This document shows positions 24,521 to 33,626 of a stretch of 64,000 nucleotides of DNA, in pieces. The notes below the pieces were generated by a model. The model worked only from the letters and a program-made list of their open reading frames with translations. It was not told the DNA's origin and searched no databases. Position 1 is the first letter of the stretch; the number at the start of each line of letters is the position of its first letter. A program made the position numbers and the translations under genes. Source of the stretch: Thalassococcus sp. S3 (GTDB taxonomy: Bacteria; Pseudomonadota; Alphaproteobacteria; Rhodobacterales; Rhodobacteraceae); contig NZ_CP022303.1 of the NCBI RefSeq assembly GCF_004216475.1, positions 4,030,001 to 4,094,000 on the forward strand, written 5' to 3'.

Positions 24521-26301
24521 GCAGGCCTCCGCTCGACACGGCCCGCCGCCGCCTGCTGGCCAAGATGATCAGCGAGTTGAGCTGGGAAGAAGTGCTGCAC
24601 CCGGAGATTGGCGATCCCTGTCAGCTCAGGCTCGCCTCGGGGCATGTCTATCGGTTTCAGGCGATCCGGCGCATTTGGGACAATCTGGATATCGACCCTG
24701 ACAGCCTCTCCGTCGATGCCAGAGAAGCGCCCTGCCCGTTGCGATTTGTGATGCATGCAAGGGCTGAACTTGGCATGAGCCCAGACACCGAGGCGATGTT
24801 TTTGCGTGAGCTGTCCAATACGCTGCGCCAGGACATGGAGTTGCAGCGCCTTTATGGCGATCTTGACGCCCACGCGCTGATCACGCTTCCAACCCGCACG
24901 CTGCATGCCACGCTTGAGGGGCATCCGAAGGCCGTGGCCAACAAGGGGCGGCTAGGCTGGGGGACTGCCGACCTTGCGGCTTACGCCCCGGAACATCACA
25001 GGGGCATCCGCCTGTTCTGGCTGGCCGCTGACCCTGATATGCTGCGCAGCGGACAGTCAGAGGGCATTGACGATCAGGCCCTTCTTGACGAGGCGCTTGG
25101 AACTGAGCGAGCAAATGCGCTGAGAAGACACGCACTTGAAGCCGGGGCGCCGGCCTCTCATGTCCTGCTGCCTGTTCACCCTTGGCAGTGGCGCAACCAT
25201 CTCGCACAGGCCTTCGTGATCGAGGTCGCGGAGGGCAGGCTGTTTCCTCTCGGCGAACACGGACCCGATTTCGTGGCGACGCCCAGCCTGCGCACGCTGA
25301 CACCGGTCAATGGCGGACCCTATGATGTCAAGCTGTCGCTTGGCATTCTCAACACTTCGGCCTGGCGCGGCATGCCGGGAAAATACATCGAACATGGCGG
25401 AGCCCTATCCGACTGGCTGACCGGCCTTGTTCAGGCCGATCCGCTGCTATGTGACCGTGTCACCGTCCTGCGGGAGGTTCTGGGGCACTGGGCCGCGCAT
25501 CCCGTCCTGTCGGATTGCCCCGATGCCCCGTATCGACATCACGAAATGCTGGGTGCGATCTGGCGGGAGAATGCCTGCGCGAAGGTGGGCAATGACAGAA
25601 GGGCGGTTATGGCCGGGGCCCTCTTTCGTCAGGGCGCGTGTGGCAGACCCCTGGCGCAGGCCTTTGCGGAGGCCGCCGGTATCAGCATGTCAGAATGGCT
25701 CAAGGCGCTCTTCGAGGTGACGGTTGTGCCCCTTTGGCATATGCTCTGCCGCTATGGCGTTGGCTTCATCGCCCATGGTCAGAACATCACTGTCGTACTG
25801 GAGAACCATGTACCGGTCGCCATGGCGCTCAAGGATTTTCAGGGCGATCTTGACCTTGTCGATCAGGATTTCCCGGAAATGAAAGGACTTGATCCCGCGA
25901 TCCGGGCGCTCCTGCCGCGCAAACCGCCCGCTTACATCATTCACGACATCCAGACAGCCCACTTCGTGACCGTTCTCCGTTTTCTCTCCGCCGCCCTGGC
26001 GCGCGCGGGGCAAATTGAGGAACGACCGTTTTACGAATTGCTGAGAGAGGTGTTGCTGGAATACAGGGCAGCCAATCCAGACCTCGCGAACAGGCACGAA
26101 ATGTTCGATCTCTTTGCCGCTGAAATGCCGAAGGTCTGCATCAACAAGGTCCGGCTGGCCGTCGGATATGGCGACGCAGGCGAGCGGCCCTTGCCCGCGC
26201 GGGGGACGGATCTTGCAAATCCGCTGGCCTTGTCGGTCCGCCGACCAAGAACCAGACCCACCAAAACCGAAAATACGAGCGAGGTGGTCGCCATCCCATA
26301 G
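24517..26301 (+). CDS. iucC: NIS siderophore synthetase, IucC-like
   Basis: Second NIS synthetase, 594 aa from a GTG at 24517 that overlaps iucB's TGA. It has L-P-V-H-P-W-Q-W near residue 210, K-L-S-L-G-I-L-N-T-S-A-W-R near 270 and F-I-A-H-G-Q-N-I-T-V near 420, plus a conserved K-D-F-Q-G-D. In aerobactin synthesis it adds the second hydroxamate arm to citrate. It is last in the iucABC run, with no partner gene downstream; the following 875 bp is decayed sequence. Confidence 0.9.
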   Translation: MSRPPLDTARRRLLAKMISELSWEEVLHPEIGDPCQLRLASGHVYRFQAIRRIWDNLDIDPDSLSVDAREAPCPLRFVMHARAELGMSPDTEAMFLRELSNTLRQDMELQRLYGDLDAHALITLPTRTLHATLEGHPKAVANKGRLGWGTADLAAYAPEHHRGIRLFWLAADPDMLRSGQSEGIDDQALLDEALGTERANALRRHALEAGAPASHVLLPVHPWQWRNHLAQAFVIEVAEGRLFPLGEHGPDFVATPSLRTLTPVNGGPYDVKLSLGILNTSAWRGMPGKYIEHGGALSDWLTGLVQADPLLCDRVTVLREVLGHWAAHPVLSDCPDAPYRHHEMLGAIWRENACAKVGNDRRAVMAGALFRQGACGRPLAQAFAEAAGISMSEWLKALFEVTVVPLWHMLCRYGVGFIAHGQNITVVLENHVPVAMALKDFQGDLDLVDQDFPEMKGLDPAIRALLPRKPPAYIIHDIQTAHFVTVLRFLSAALARAGQIEERPFYELLREVLLEYRAANPDLANRHEMFDLFAAEMPKVCINKVRLAVGYGDAGERPLPARGTDLANPLALSVRRPRTRPTKTENTSEVVAIP

Positions 26302-27176
26302 CAAAGCACGACTGGTCCGGCCCCCAAAAGACAAGCACTGGCATCACGATAGAACGGCTGCACGTCGATGACAGATCATTTGCAAAATGACTGATCACTT
26401 CCAGAGGTCGAGGCGCGTACCACGTCCGCTTAGCGGTCGTGGCAAAATGCGACCGTTATCCAGAGCGTCCGAGGCAGCTTTACCGCGCCTTGCATCGGCG
26501 ACGCTGCGGAACGCGCGATCGCGTCCGGTTCTCGCACGAATCCTATGGCTGCTCGTCAGGCTGGATCGGCCTGATCGACGACGTGACCAAAGTCAACGGT
26601 GTTATGGTTTTCCCACCTCAGATCGAAGATCTCATCGCCGGGAAAACATCGCTGACGACGTGAAGCGGAGCATTCGGGCGCGCCTTAGCATCGGACCAAC
26701 GGGTCTGGCGGGCCTTGCCCGGCCAAGGGCAGAAACATTGCTGGCAACGGTCGCCCATGCCAAAGACACCCCCCTTGCTTCTCGACCGTCGTAAGCGTCA
26801 GCATCGAAGACGTCGCGGAGCAGTCACGGCGCAGGAACGGGTTTCAACTCTCCATTTTCAGGGATCGTGATCTCTCCCCTCACGGTTCTGACGGAGATCC
26901 GGGATCGGCACGGCAGCGATGTTACGCTGTTTTGCGATCGCGGAGGCCTTCGGGGGAGGATATCCTGAAGGCGCAAGCACCTGCTGCTGATAGCGTGCCG
27001 ACGGGGCGCGACATACTTTATGGCTTCGGCGGAACCGGTCAGGTAGGTGCAGCCCATGTGATTCATCCGCTCAAGACCGAGCTTGAACGTCCGATGGCGT
27101 TGCCGGGCACGCGATCCATGCTAGACATCACCCCGGACCACGTTCGAGACCGAGAAGCAGTAAGAGCATATATCCC
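26302..27176. other. 875-bp decayed region after the siderophore genes
   Basis: No intact gene is visible. The stretch 26490-26790 is a broken PaaK-type ligase fragment (listed separately). The segment 26824-27176 has open frames on both strands with no recognisable pattern. Base composition is like the surroundings. Confidence 0.6.
26490..26790 (+). pseudogene. Degenerate C-terminal domain of a phenylacetate-CoA ligase (PaaK)-like enzyme
   Basis: Two frames together resemble the C-terminal domain of PaaK-family AMP ligases. One reads R-D-R-V-R-F-S-H-E (about 26515-26541) and then D-D-V-T-K-V-N-G-V-M-V-F-P-P-Q-I-E-D-L-I (26578-26637). The next reads D-D-V-K-R-S-I-R-A-R-L-S-I (26657-26695) and then P-R-A-E-T-L-L-A-T-V. 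In intact enzymes these correspond to the RTGDLVR, TKVxGMFVxPxQI and terminal PR-x-E segments. Frame changes and missing residues show it is dead, and the adenylation core is absent. Confidence 0.5.
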
Positions 27177-27527
27177 ATGATCCAGCACATCTCTCCCGGC
27201 CCGCTCATGTCGCAGGCTGTCATTCACAACAAGACCGTCACGCTGTCGGGTCAGATTGCCATCGATGATCAGGACGCGGATTTCGCAACGCAGACCCGCG
27301 CAATTTTTGCCCGCATCGACAGCCTTTTGGCCGAAGCGGGAACTGATCGCAGCCATATGATTTCAGCCAATATCTGGATCACAGATGCAGGCAATTTCGG
27401 TGCCTTCAATGACCTGTGGACCGACTGGCTGAACGGCGCGATCCCGCCGGCCCGCGCAACGGTGGTTTCGGCGCTGGTGCTTCCCAGTCTGAAAATCGAA
27501 ATCCAGGTCAGCGCCGCAATCCCGTAA
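27177..27527 (+). CDS. RidA-family (YjgF/YER057c) protein
   Basis: Small enamine/imine deaminase-like protein of 116 aa; the family hydrolyses reactive 2-aminoacrylate-type intermediates to ketoacids. It has V-T-L-S-G-Q-I-A-I-D near residue 22, the conserved A-N-I-W-I-T-D near 63 and P-P-A-R-A-T-V near 90. The Arg equivalent to RidA Arg105 is in P-A-R-A-T, and the C-terminal K-I-E-I-Q-V-S-A strand is present. It stands alone between decayed remains of a CoA ligase and a TetR gene and may be a survivor of an older operon. Its specific substrate is unknown. Confidence 0.85.
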   Translation: MIQHISPGPLMSQAVIHNKTVTLSGQIAIDDQDADFATQTRAIFARIDSLLAEAGTDRSHMISANIWITDAGNFGAFNDLWTDWLNGAIPPARATVVSALVLPSLKIEIQVSAAIP

Positions 27528-28266
27528 TCGCTTTGGCCTCACTTTCCATCATTCGACCGGCTGAACATAATCCGAACGGTGGCGAAAAGATTAGGCAATC
27601 CAAGTGGCCATAACGTGGTCGAAAGACTAGGACCTTATCGAGGCACCCATTCTGGACAAGGCCGCCGAACCCTTCGCGAAACGCGGCTATGAGGCCACCT
27701 CAACTGGAGATATTGCAGAAGCCTGCGGCAGCTCGAAATTGCGCCCCCGTCAATACTTCGGCAGCAAAGAAGATATACTTCCACAATTGCTGACCGAACA
27801 TATCGACCCGCTTCTCGCCGGGTGCCACGACACGCTTGATGCGCGTTTCGACCCCGTTGAACGTTTCTGTGTTCTTGTCCGCTTCGTCTTTCGCATCATA
27901 GAGATAGAGACGGTCACCGGACATAATCGCTGCTGCTGAAAGGTCATCACCGCGCCCCCTGACAGATGAATGGAAGAATGCCGGCCGGGATTAAGGACAA
28001 AGCGGTCATCCCGCGCATGGGCTGCGCCCGCTTCAGCAAGCGTTGGAATGTCGGGCCGGCGGCATTGATGGTCGAGGTCCGCTCCAATGCTCTCCACGCG
28101 CCGGTTACAGGACCAACCTAGATCGACGCGGCCCGATATTCCCCGCATCACGAAGACATCGGTACTGGCAAGACGGGCACGTCGAGGACGCAAGCAATGC
28201 GGCCTCCCTGAATCGGTGTCGTGACTTGAGTTCAAGACGCGCTCGGTTTCATAAAGCCTCGCTTTG
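27528..28266. other. 739-bp region with a TetR relic and otherwise no gene
   Basis: Contains the broken TetR gene (27631-27939). The remainder to the end of the aldehyde dehydrogenase gene shows only short open frames without ribosome sites and with no recognisable product. It appears to be decaying sequence. Confidence 0.6.
27631..27939 (+). pseudogene. Truncated TetR-family regulator
   Basis: The reading frame from 27631 encodes I-L-D-K-A-A-E-P-F-A-K-R-G-Y-E-A-T-S-T-G-D-I-A-E-A-C-G-S-S-K and then Y-F-G-S-K-E-D-I-L, a clear TetR DNA-binding domain. The helix-turn-helix residues S-K-S-R-L-Y-H-Y are altered to S-K-L-R-P-R-Q-Y. An in-frame stop precedes it with no usable start codon, and the frame ends after about 100 codons, lacking most of the ligand domain. 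It could have been a regulator of the CoA ligase whose remains lie about 850 bp upstream (inference). Confidence 0.65.
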
Positions 28267-29790
28267 CTAAGCGCCCGTCGGATCTGCTTGAAGATGATCC
28301 GGCAAAAGCTCTTCCGGAACGTTTTGGTAACTCACCGGACGCAACCAGCGATCAATGGCCAGGGTCCCCACCGACGTTGACCGGCTGTCGGTCGAGGCGG
28401 GGTATGGCCCGCCGTGCATCATCGCAGATCCAAGTTCCACGCCTGTCGGGAACCCGTTGCACAGGATGCGCCCCGCACGTTCCGTCAACACAGGCAAAAG
28501 CGCCTGTGCGCGCGCCCCATCTTTCGGCATATCGAGCTGGAGGGTCGCGGTGAGTTGACCCTCAAGGCCTTCGGCGATTGCGTCCATTTCTTCAACTGTC
28601 TCGCAGACAACCAGGATCCCGGCCGCGCCAAAGACCTCATGATGCAGATCCGGCGTTCCAAGCCAGGTCGGGGCATCCGTCTTGAACACCATGGGCTGGC
28701 CATTGCGCTGAGCCACTGCATCACGGCCTTTGGCCAGCACCGGGATCTTGCCCTTCAGCTCTTCTACCGCGCCCGAATAGGTCTCGCAGATCCGGTCGGT
28801 CAGCATCTTTTGCGGCGCGGCCTCAGCCATGGCCTCTATGACAGCGGCTTCAAGCGCATCCATCCCGGCGCTTTTGACGCCGATGAGAACACCGGGATTG
28901 GTACAGAATTGTCCCGCCCCCATGGTCAGGGAGCCAACCCACGCCGCCCCGATCTCGGCCCCTCGTGTCTCCAGCGCTTTGGGCAGGCAGAAGACGGGAT
29001 TGATGGAGCCCAACTCTCCGTAGAACGGGATTGGCTGGGCTCGTGCGGCACACAGATCAAAGAGTGCACGCCCTGCGCCAAGCGATCCGGTAAACCCGAC
29101 GGCGGTGATCTCCGGGTGCTGAACCAGCCCCGCCCCTGCTGCCGGTGCGGCGCCGTTTATCATCTGAAAGGTCGCCTGCGGAAGGCCACATCGCGTGACC
29201 GCCTTTGCAATCGCCCGAGCGACAAGCTCCGCCGTCGCGGGATGCGCGGGGTGCCCCTTGACGATCACCGGGCAACCGGCCGCCAACGCAGAGGCCGTGT
29301 CGCCACCCGCCGTGGAAAAGGCGAGCGGAAAGTTGGAAGCCCCGAAAACGGCCACGGGACCGAGCGGAATTCGGGTCAGTCTTAGATCCGGGCGCGGCAG
29401 GGGCTGACGGTCTGGCAACGCCGGATCGTGACGGATATCGGGATAGCCGTCCGACCGAATGAGCGCTGCAAACAGTCGAAGTTGACCGGTTGTCCGACCG
29501 CGCTCACCCACCAGGCGCGCTTGGGGAAGGCCGCTTTCGGCCATCGCGGCCTCGATGATCCGATCACCGAGCGCGTCGATCTCTTCGGCGATGGTATCAA
29601 GGAAATCCGCGCGCAAGGAGGGCGATGTTGCGCTGTAGGCGCGGAACGCGGCCCGTGCGGCCTGCGCGGCAAGATCAATCTGATCCTCGCTGATCTGATG
29701 GACCGAAGGCAGGGGGCTGTCCGGCGCATCCAACTGCGTCTCTGATCCGACCCACGCACCGTCGATCAGGTGCTGTCCTGTAAGCATCAT
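28267..29790 (-). CDS. 2,5-dioxovalerate (alpha-ketoglutarate semialdehyde) dehydrogenase-like ALDH
   Basis: NAD(P)-dependent aldehyde dehydrogenase of 507 aa, probably oxidising 2-oxoglutarate semialdehyde to 2-oxoglutarate. It has F-G-A-S-N-F-P-L-A-F near residue 150, V-G-F-T-G-S (cofactor) near 240, catalytic Glu in Y-G-E-L-G-S-I-N-P and catalytic Cys in G-Q-F-C-T-N-P-G near 300. These are the variants of the class III KGSADH group. It is last in an eight-gene operon. Together with the two dehydratases upstream it completes the route from a pentonate-type sugar acid to the TCA cycle. Confidence 0.88.
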   Translation of the reverse strand: MMLTGQHLIDGAWVGSETQLDAPDSPLPSVHQISEDQIDLAAQAARAAFRAYSATSPSLRADFLDTIAEEIDALGDRIIEAAMAESGLPQARLVGERGRTTGQLRLFAALIRSDGYPDIRHDPALPDRQPLPRPDLRLTRIPLGPVAVFGASNFPLAFSTAGGDTASALAAGCPVIVKGHPAHPATAELVARAIAKAVTRCGLPQATFQMINGAAPAAGAGLVQHPEITAVGFTGSLGAGRALFDLCAARAQPIPFYGELGSINPVFCLPKALETRGAEIGAAWVGSLTMGAGQFCTNPGVLIGVKSAGMDALEAAVIEAMAEAAPQKMLTDRICETYSGAVEELKGKIPVLAKGRDAVAQRNGQPMVFKTDAPTWLGTPDLHHEVFGAAGILVVCETVEEMDAIAEGLEGQLTATLQLDMPKDGARAQALLPVLTERAGRILCNGFPTGVELGSAMMHGGPYPASTDSRSTSVGTLAIDRWLRPVSYQNVPEELLPDHLQADPTGA

Positions 29791-29798
29791 GGAATGTC

Positions 29799-30818
29799 CT
29801 ATTCTGAAACGGGAGCGAGCCGCTTGACCCGGTGAGTTGTCGCCAGACGCACCAGCAGATCGAACGCACTGCGGGTGGCGCCGACATTGGCTATTCCCTG
29901 CCCGGCAATATCGAATGCGGTTCCATGGGCTGGCGTGGTGACAGGAACAGGCAGGCCACCGGCAACGGTCACGCCGCGGTCAAACCCCATCAGTTTTATC
30001 GCGATCTGCCCTTGATCGTGATACATCGTCACGACGGCATCGACCTCACCGGCCTTGGCTTTCAGGAACACCGTATCGGACGGCCACGGGCCGGTCACAT
30101 GCATCTGGCGATCTTGGTATTCGGTCACGACCGGCCCTATAACGTCGATCTCCTCGCGCCCGAATTTGCCGTTGTCCCCGGCATGCGGGTTCAGCGCCGC
30201 GACCGCGACATGCGGCCGCGACTTGCCGGATTGGACCAGCGTGTCATGCGCAAGCCCGATGGCCCGACGGATGCCCTCGGCCGAGATGTTCTCGGCTACC
30301 TCCCGCAGCCCGATGTGAGAGGTCACACGGGTTGTCATCAGCTCATCCAGTACGTTGATTTCGCTGTGATACCCCTCGAACCCCAGATACCGCGCCATAT
30401 ACCGATGCTCGTCCTCCGCGTTCAGCCCCGCAGCGGTCAAGGCCGCCTTGTTGAAGGGGCCAAAGAGCACACCGTCCACCTCTCCAGCCATCGCCAGGTC
30501 AAGGGCCTTGTCGAGCGTGCGCAGCGCGCTGGCCCCGCTTTCGGTGGTGACCTTGGCGATCTTGACGTCCTCTGGCGCAATCGTGTCCATCTCAAGATGC
30601 TTGACGCCGGAGAAGCCAGGGACCTCGTCACCCGCTAGAGGATCCAGGGCCAGTTCAACCCCCGCCTGCCCGGCCCCTTGCCGCCAGAGATGACCGTCGC
30701 CGACCAGAAGGATGTCGGCGGCCTGCCGCACCGCGTCCTCCGCCAGAAGGCGGGCCAGCAATTCCGGTCCGATCCCGGACGGGTCGCCGGGGATGACAGC
30801 AAGCCTTGGTTTGGTCAT
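29799..30818 (-). CDS. PdxA-family (PdxA2-like) dehydrogenase
   Basis: NAD-dependent dehydrogenase/decarboxylase family enzyme of 339 aa. It opens I-P-G-D-P-S-G-I-G-P-E and has metal-binding histidines in D-E-H-R-Y-M (about 140), N-P-H-A-G-D-N-G (about 205) and Y-H-D-Q-G-Q-I (about 265). True PdxA makes a B6 precursor, whereas PdxA2 paralogs act on 4-phospho-threonate/erythronate-type acids. Being inside a sugar-acid operon favours the catabolic PdxA2 role, although no kinase gene that would make a phosphorylated substrate is present. The start at 30818 follows GGAGAGTGAC and lies one base after gntR. Confidence 0.85.
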   Translation of the reverse strand: MTKPRLAVIPGDPSGIGPELLARLLAEDAVRQAADILLVGDGHLWRQGAGQAGVELALDPLAGDEVPGFSGVKHLEMDTIAPEDVKIAKVTTESGASALRTLDKALDLAMAGEVDGVLFGPFNKAALTAAGLNAEDEHRYMARYLGFEGYHSEINVLDELMTTRVTSHIGLREVAENISAEGIRRAIGLAHDTLVQSGKSRPHVAVAALNPHAGDNGKFGREEIDVIGPVVTEYQDRQMHVTGPWPSDTVFLKAKAGEVDAVVTMYHDQGQIAIKLMGFDRGVTVAGGLPVPVTTPAHGTAFDIAGQGIANVGATRSAFDLLVRLATTHRVKRLAPVSE

Positions 30819-30819
30819 G

Positions 30820-31533
30820 TCACTCTCCTTGGGCCCTCGCAGCCCGTTCACGCATCGCCTCAGCAATGTTGCTCTCGGCGGTTTTCAGATGCTGTTTCAA
30901 CGCTTTGGACGTCGCGACCGCGTCTCGGGCAAGAAGTGCCTTGACGATCAAGGCATGCTCGTGCCGGGTGCTATCGCGGCTCACACGGCGCTGGGACGAC
31001 ATGAAACGCGCCCGCCAGAGCCGGGCATTGTAACGCTCATGGGTCTCGATCAGCGCCGCATTGCCCGAGGCGCGGACAATTGCGACATGAAAATCCATGT
31101 CGCGGTTGAACGAGGCCACTTTGTCGCCATCCGCGTCCGAGAGGATCGCCTGGTTCAAACGGTCGACCTCATGCAGTTGCGCATCGGTCGCCTTTTGGCA
31201 GGCAAGCTCCCCGGCCAAGGCCTCCAGCGCGCCCTGAACACGCAGATAGTCGCAGATTTCATCAAGTGATGGATCGGCCACGAACGGCCTGCGCGACGCG
31301 GTGTATTGGACCAGGCCATCATTGGCCAAAAGCTTGATCGCCTCGCGCATGGGTGTGCGGCTGACGCCCAGGGCTTCGGCCAGATCGCGCTCGGGCAACG
31401 CGGTGCCGGGCGGGAGTTTCTCCAGCAGGATCATCTCCCGGATGGTCTGTGCTGCATCTTCGGCGAGGCTGAGCGAACGTGTCACACCGCCGATTTCGGA
31501 TAAAGTTGTTTTTAGGTCTGCCATAACGGACAT
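30820..31533 (-). CDS. GntR-family (FadR/FCD) transcriptional regulator
   Basis: Regulator of 237 aa with an N-terminal winged helix (L-P-E-R-D-L-A-E-A-L-G-V-S-R-T-P-M-R-E-A at about 46-65) and an FCD ligand domain. The FCD metal residues appear as D-x-x-F-H near residue 148 and H-x-x near 195. It lies inside the operon, one base from each neighbour, and is likely the local repressor relieved by a pathway acid. FCD proteins often bind TGGTATACCA-like palindromes; exactly such a site is present upstream of the operon at 36690-36705. Confidence 0.92.
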   Translation of the reverse strand: MSVMADLKTTLSEIGGVTRSLSLAEDAAQTIREMILLEKLPPGTALPERDLAEALGVSRTPMREAIKLLANDGLVQYTASRRPFVADPSLDEICDYLRVQGALEALAGELACQKATDAQLHEVDRLNQAILSDADGDKVASFNRDMDFHVAIVRASGNAALIETHERYNARLWRARFMSSQRRVSRDSTRHEHALIVKALLARDAVATSKALKQHLKTAESNIAEAMRERAARAQGE

Positions 31534-31534
31534 C

Positions 31535-32446
31535 TTAGTGTCCCCAGGTCAGAGCGACAGGATCAAGTGGGCGCACAAGCTCCAGAAGTTGCGCGTGGGT
31601 GTCGGGATGCAACGGCGCGATGGGGTGACGGCAATACGCACTGCCGATGACCCCGCCTTCGACCATGACGGCCTTGGCCGACCGAAAGCCGCATTGGCGG
31701 TTTTCGAAATTCACCGCGGGCAGGATACGGGCATAGGCGGCTTGCGCCGCGCTGCGATCCCCTGCCGCGTGATGAGTGATCACCGGCTTGATCTGGTCGG
31801 GGATCATGGCTGACGTCATTGCGCCGGTAGCACCGGCATCAAGATCAGCCATCAGCGTAATCGCCTCTTCCCCGTCAAACGGGCCCTCGATCGCATCACC
31901 GCCCTGCGCCACCAGCGCCCGCAGCTTCGCGGCCGCTTGCGGGCATTCGATCTTGAAAAGCTTCACCATCTCGATCTCGCGCGCCATCCGCACCAGCAGC
32001 GGCACGGGCAGCTCGACACCCGAGAGAGGCGCGTCCTGCACCATGATCGGCAGGCCCACCTCACCCACACGGGCGAATTGCTCAAAGGTCTGTTCCGCCG
32101 TGCCCCGCATCAGTGCGCCGTGATAGGGCGGCATCATCATCACCATCGCGGCACCATGCGCCTTGGCATGGGCCGCGCGGTCCACTGCGATCTGAGTGGC
32201 GAAATGGCTGATCGTCACGATCACCGGCACGCGGCCTGCCACATGGGCCAGGCTCCGCTCGGTCAGCAGGCGCCGTTCCTCATCGGTGATCAGGAATTGT
32301 TCCGAGAAATTCGCCAGAATGCAGATGCCATCTGAACCCTGATCGATCATGCAATCGAGCACCCGGTCCATGCCGTCGTAATCGACAGTCCCGTCGTCAT
32401 TGAACGGTGTCGGCGCAACGGGCCAGATACCAGAGTAAACCGCCAT
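31535..32446 (-). CDS. DapA-superfamily dehydratase/aldolase, keto-deoxy sugar-acid type
   Basis: Class I (Schiff-base) TIM-barrel enzyme of 303 aa. The likely catalytic Lys is K165 in M-V-K-L-F-K-I-E-C-P. The usual Tyr motif (YNVP) is replaced by V-Q-D-A-P near 137-140, as seen in several 2-keto-3-deoxy acid dehydratases. Its place between an acid-sugar dehydratase and a ketoglutarate semialdehyde dehydrogenase supports conversion of a 2-keto-3-deoxy-pentonate to 2-oxoglutarate semialdehyde. An aldolase role is the alternative. It is not lysine biosynthesis DapA. Confidence 0.85.
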   Translation of the reverse strand: MAVYSGIWPVAPTPFNDDGTVDYDGMDRVLDCMIDQGSDGICILANFSEQFLITDEERRLLTERSLAHVAGRVPVIVTISHFATQIAVDRAAHAKAHGAAMVMMMPPYHGALMRGTAEQTFEQFARVGEVGLPIMVQDAPLSGVELPVPLLVRMAREIEMVKLFKIECPQAAAKLRALVAQGGDAIEGPFDGEEAITLMADLDAGATGAMTSAMIPDQIKPVITHHAAGDRSAAQAAYARILPAVNFENRQCGFRSAKAVMVEGGVIGSAYCRHPIAPLHPDTHAQLLELVRPLDPVALTWGH

Positions 32447-32449
32447 TCC

Positions 32450-33622
32450 TTACTCTTCGATCTCGAAATCGCTCAGGTGTCGATCCGACAGGGTGAGGCC
32501 AAGGCCCGGCACATCATCGGCCAATTGCAAAAAGCCGTTCTCCGCCGCCGGATCGCCATCGAACACGTAGTAGAAAAGCTCATTGCCCACTTCGACATCG
32601 AAGACCGGAAAGTATTCCGAGATCGGGCAATTCACGTTCGACATGGTCAGGTGATAATTGTGCATCTGCCCGGCATGGGGGATGACCGGCACCTGATAGG
32701 CCTCGGCCAGGGCGTTGATCTTCTGCGCCGCGGTGATGCCGCCGACGCGGTTGGTGTCGTATTGGATGACGCTGACGGCTTTCATATCCATGAGCTGCCG
32801 GAAGCCCATCAGGCTAAACTCATGCTCCCCGCCCGAGATCGGGATCGGGCCGCGGTTCAATTCGGCATAGCCATGCATATCGTCGGCTATGACCGGCTCT
32901 TCCAGCCAGCGCGGCTCGAACCTCTCCAGCTTGGGCAGCATCCGGCGCGTGTAGTCGAGGTTCCAGCCCATATAACATTCCAGCATCAGATCGACGTCAT
33001 AGCCGATCACCTCGCGCACGGCCTCCACGCGTTTGATGTTCGCGCGCATGCCTTTCATGCCGTCCTTGGGGCCCCAGCCAAAGCGCATCTTGTAGCCCTG
33101 ATAGCCGTTCTTCTGGGCCTCTGCCGCTTCGGCCTGCATCGCCTCGACAGGGCCGGAGTAAAGCTTGGAGTAGTAGACCGGGATCGCCTTCTTGGTCCGT
33201 CCCCCAAGGAGCTTGAAAACAGGCTTGCCAGCCAGCTTGCCCATCAGGTCCCAGATCGCGATATCCACCGCCGAGATCGCCGTCATGCCCACGCCCTTGC
33301 GGCCCCAGGCATGGGTCTTGCGGTACATCTTCTCCCACAGATAGGCATAGTCGAACGGGTCCTCCCCGATCACCATCGGCGCGAGATATTGGTCGATGGT
33401 GGCCTTCACCAGCCCCGGTGCCAGCGCCGCGTTGCCCAGGCCAACCGTGCCGTCCTCGGCCTCCACCTCGCAGGTGAGCCACTGGTGGAAGCGGAAGCTA
33501 CCCATGGCATCGCCGCGCTCGTAGAGGGCATCGCTCGCATTGGTGCAGAAGTTACCCTGCGGCGGAACCGTCTTGCCGGTCCAGGTCCAGACCTTTGCGC
33601 GCACGGATTTGATCTTGGTCAT
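32450..33622 (-). CDS. Enolase-superfamily sugar-acid dehydratase, L-rhamnonate/L-lyxonate dehydratase-like
   Basis: Mg-dependent acid-sugar dehydratase of 390 aa from the ATG at 33622 behind GGGAGAATGACCTG. It has the RhmD-type features [13 protein letters not shown], metal ligands in [15 protein letters not shown] and S-G-G-E-H-E, and the catalytic His in [10 protein letters not shown]. The family removes water from a 6- or 5-carbon aldonate to give a 2-keto-3-deoxy acid. Because a KGSADH ends the operon, a pentonate such as L-lyxonate or L-arabinonate fits better than L-rhamnonate (inference). Confidence 0.88.
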   Translation of the reverse strand: MTKIKSVRAKVWTWTGKTVPPQGNFCTNASDALYERGDAMGSFRFHQWLTCEVEAEDGTVGLGNAALAPGLVKATIDQYLAPMVIGEDPFDYAYLWEKMYRKTHAWGRKGVGMTAISAVDIAIWDLMGKLAGKPVFKLLGGRTKKAIPVYYSKLYSGPVEAMQAEAAEAQKNGYQGYKMRFGWGPKDGMKGMRANIKRVEAVREVIGYDVDLMLECYMGWNLDYTRRMLPKLERFEPRWLEEPVIADDMHGYAELNRGPIPISGGEHEFSLMGFRQLMDMKAVSVIQYDTNRVGGITAAQKINALAEAYQVPVIPHAGQMHNYHLTMSNVNCPISEYFPVFDVEVGNELFYYVFDGDPAAENGFLQLADDVPGLGLTLSDRHLSDFEIEE

Positions 33623-33626
33623 CAGG

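Noticed and set aside
27990..28070. Minus-strand segment P-D-I-P-T-L-A-E-A-G that resembles a TctC motif
   Set aside because: Only about ten residues match and the flanks do not continue as a binding protein, so chance cannot be excluded.
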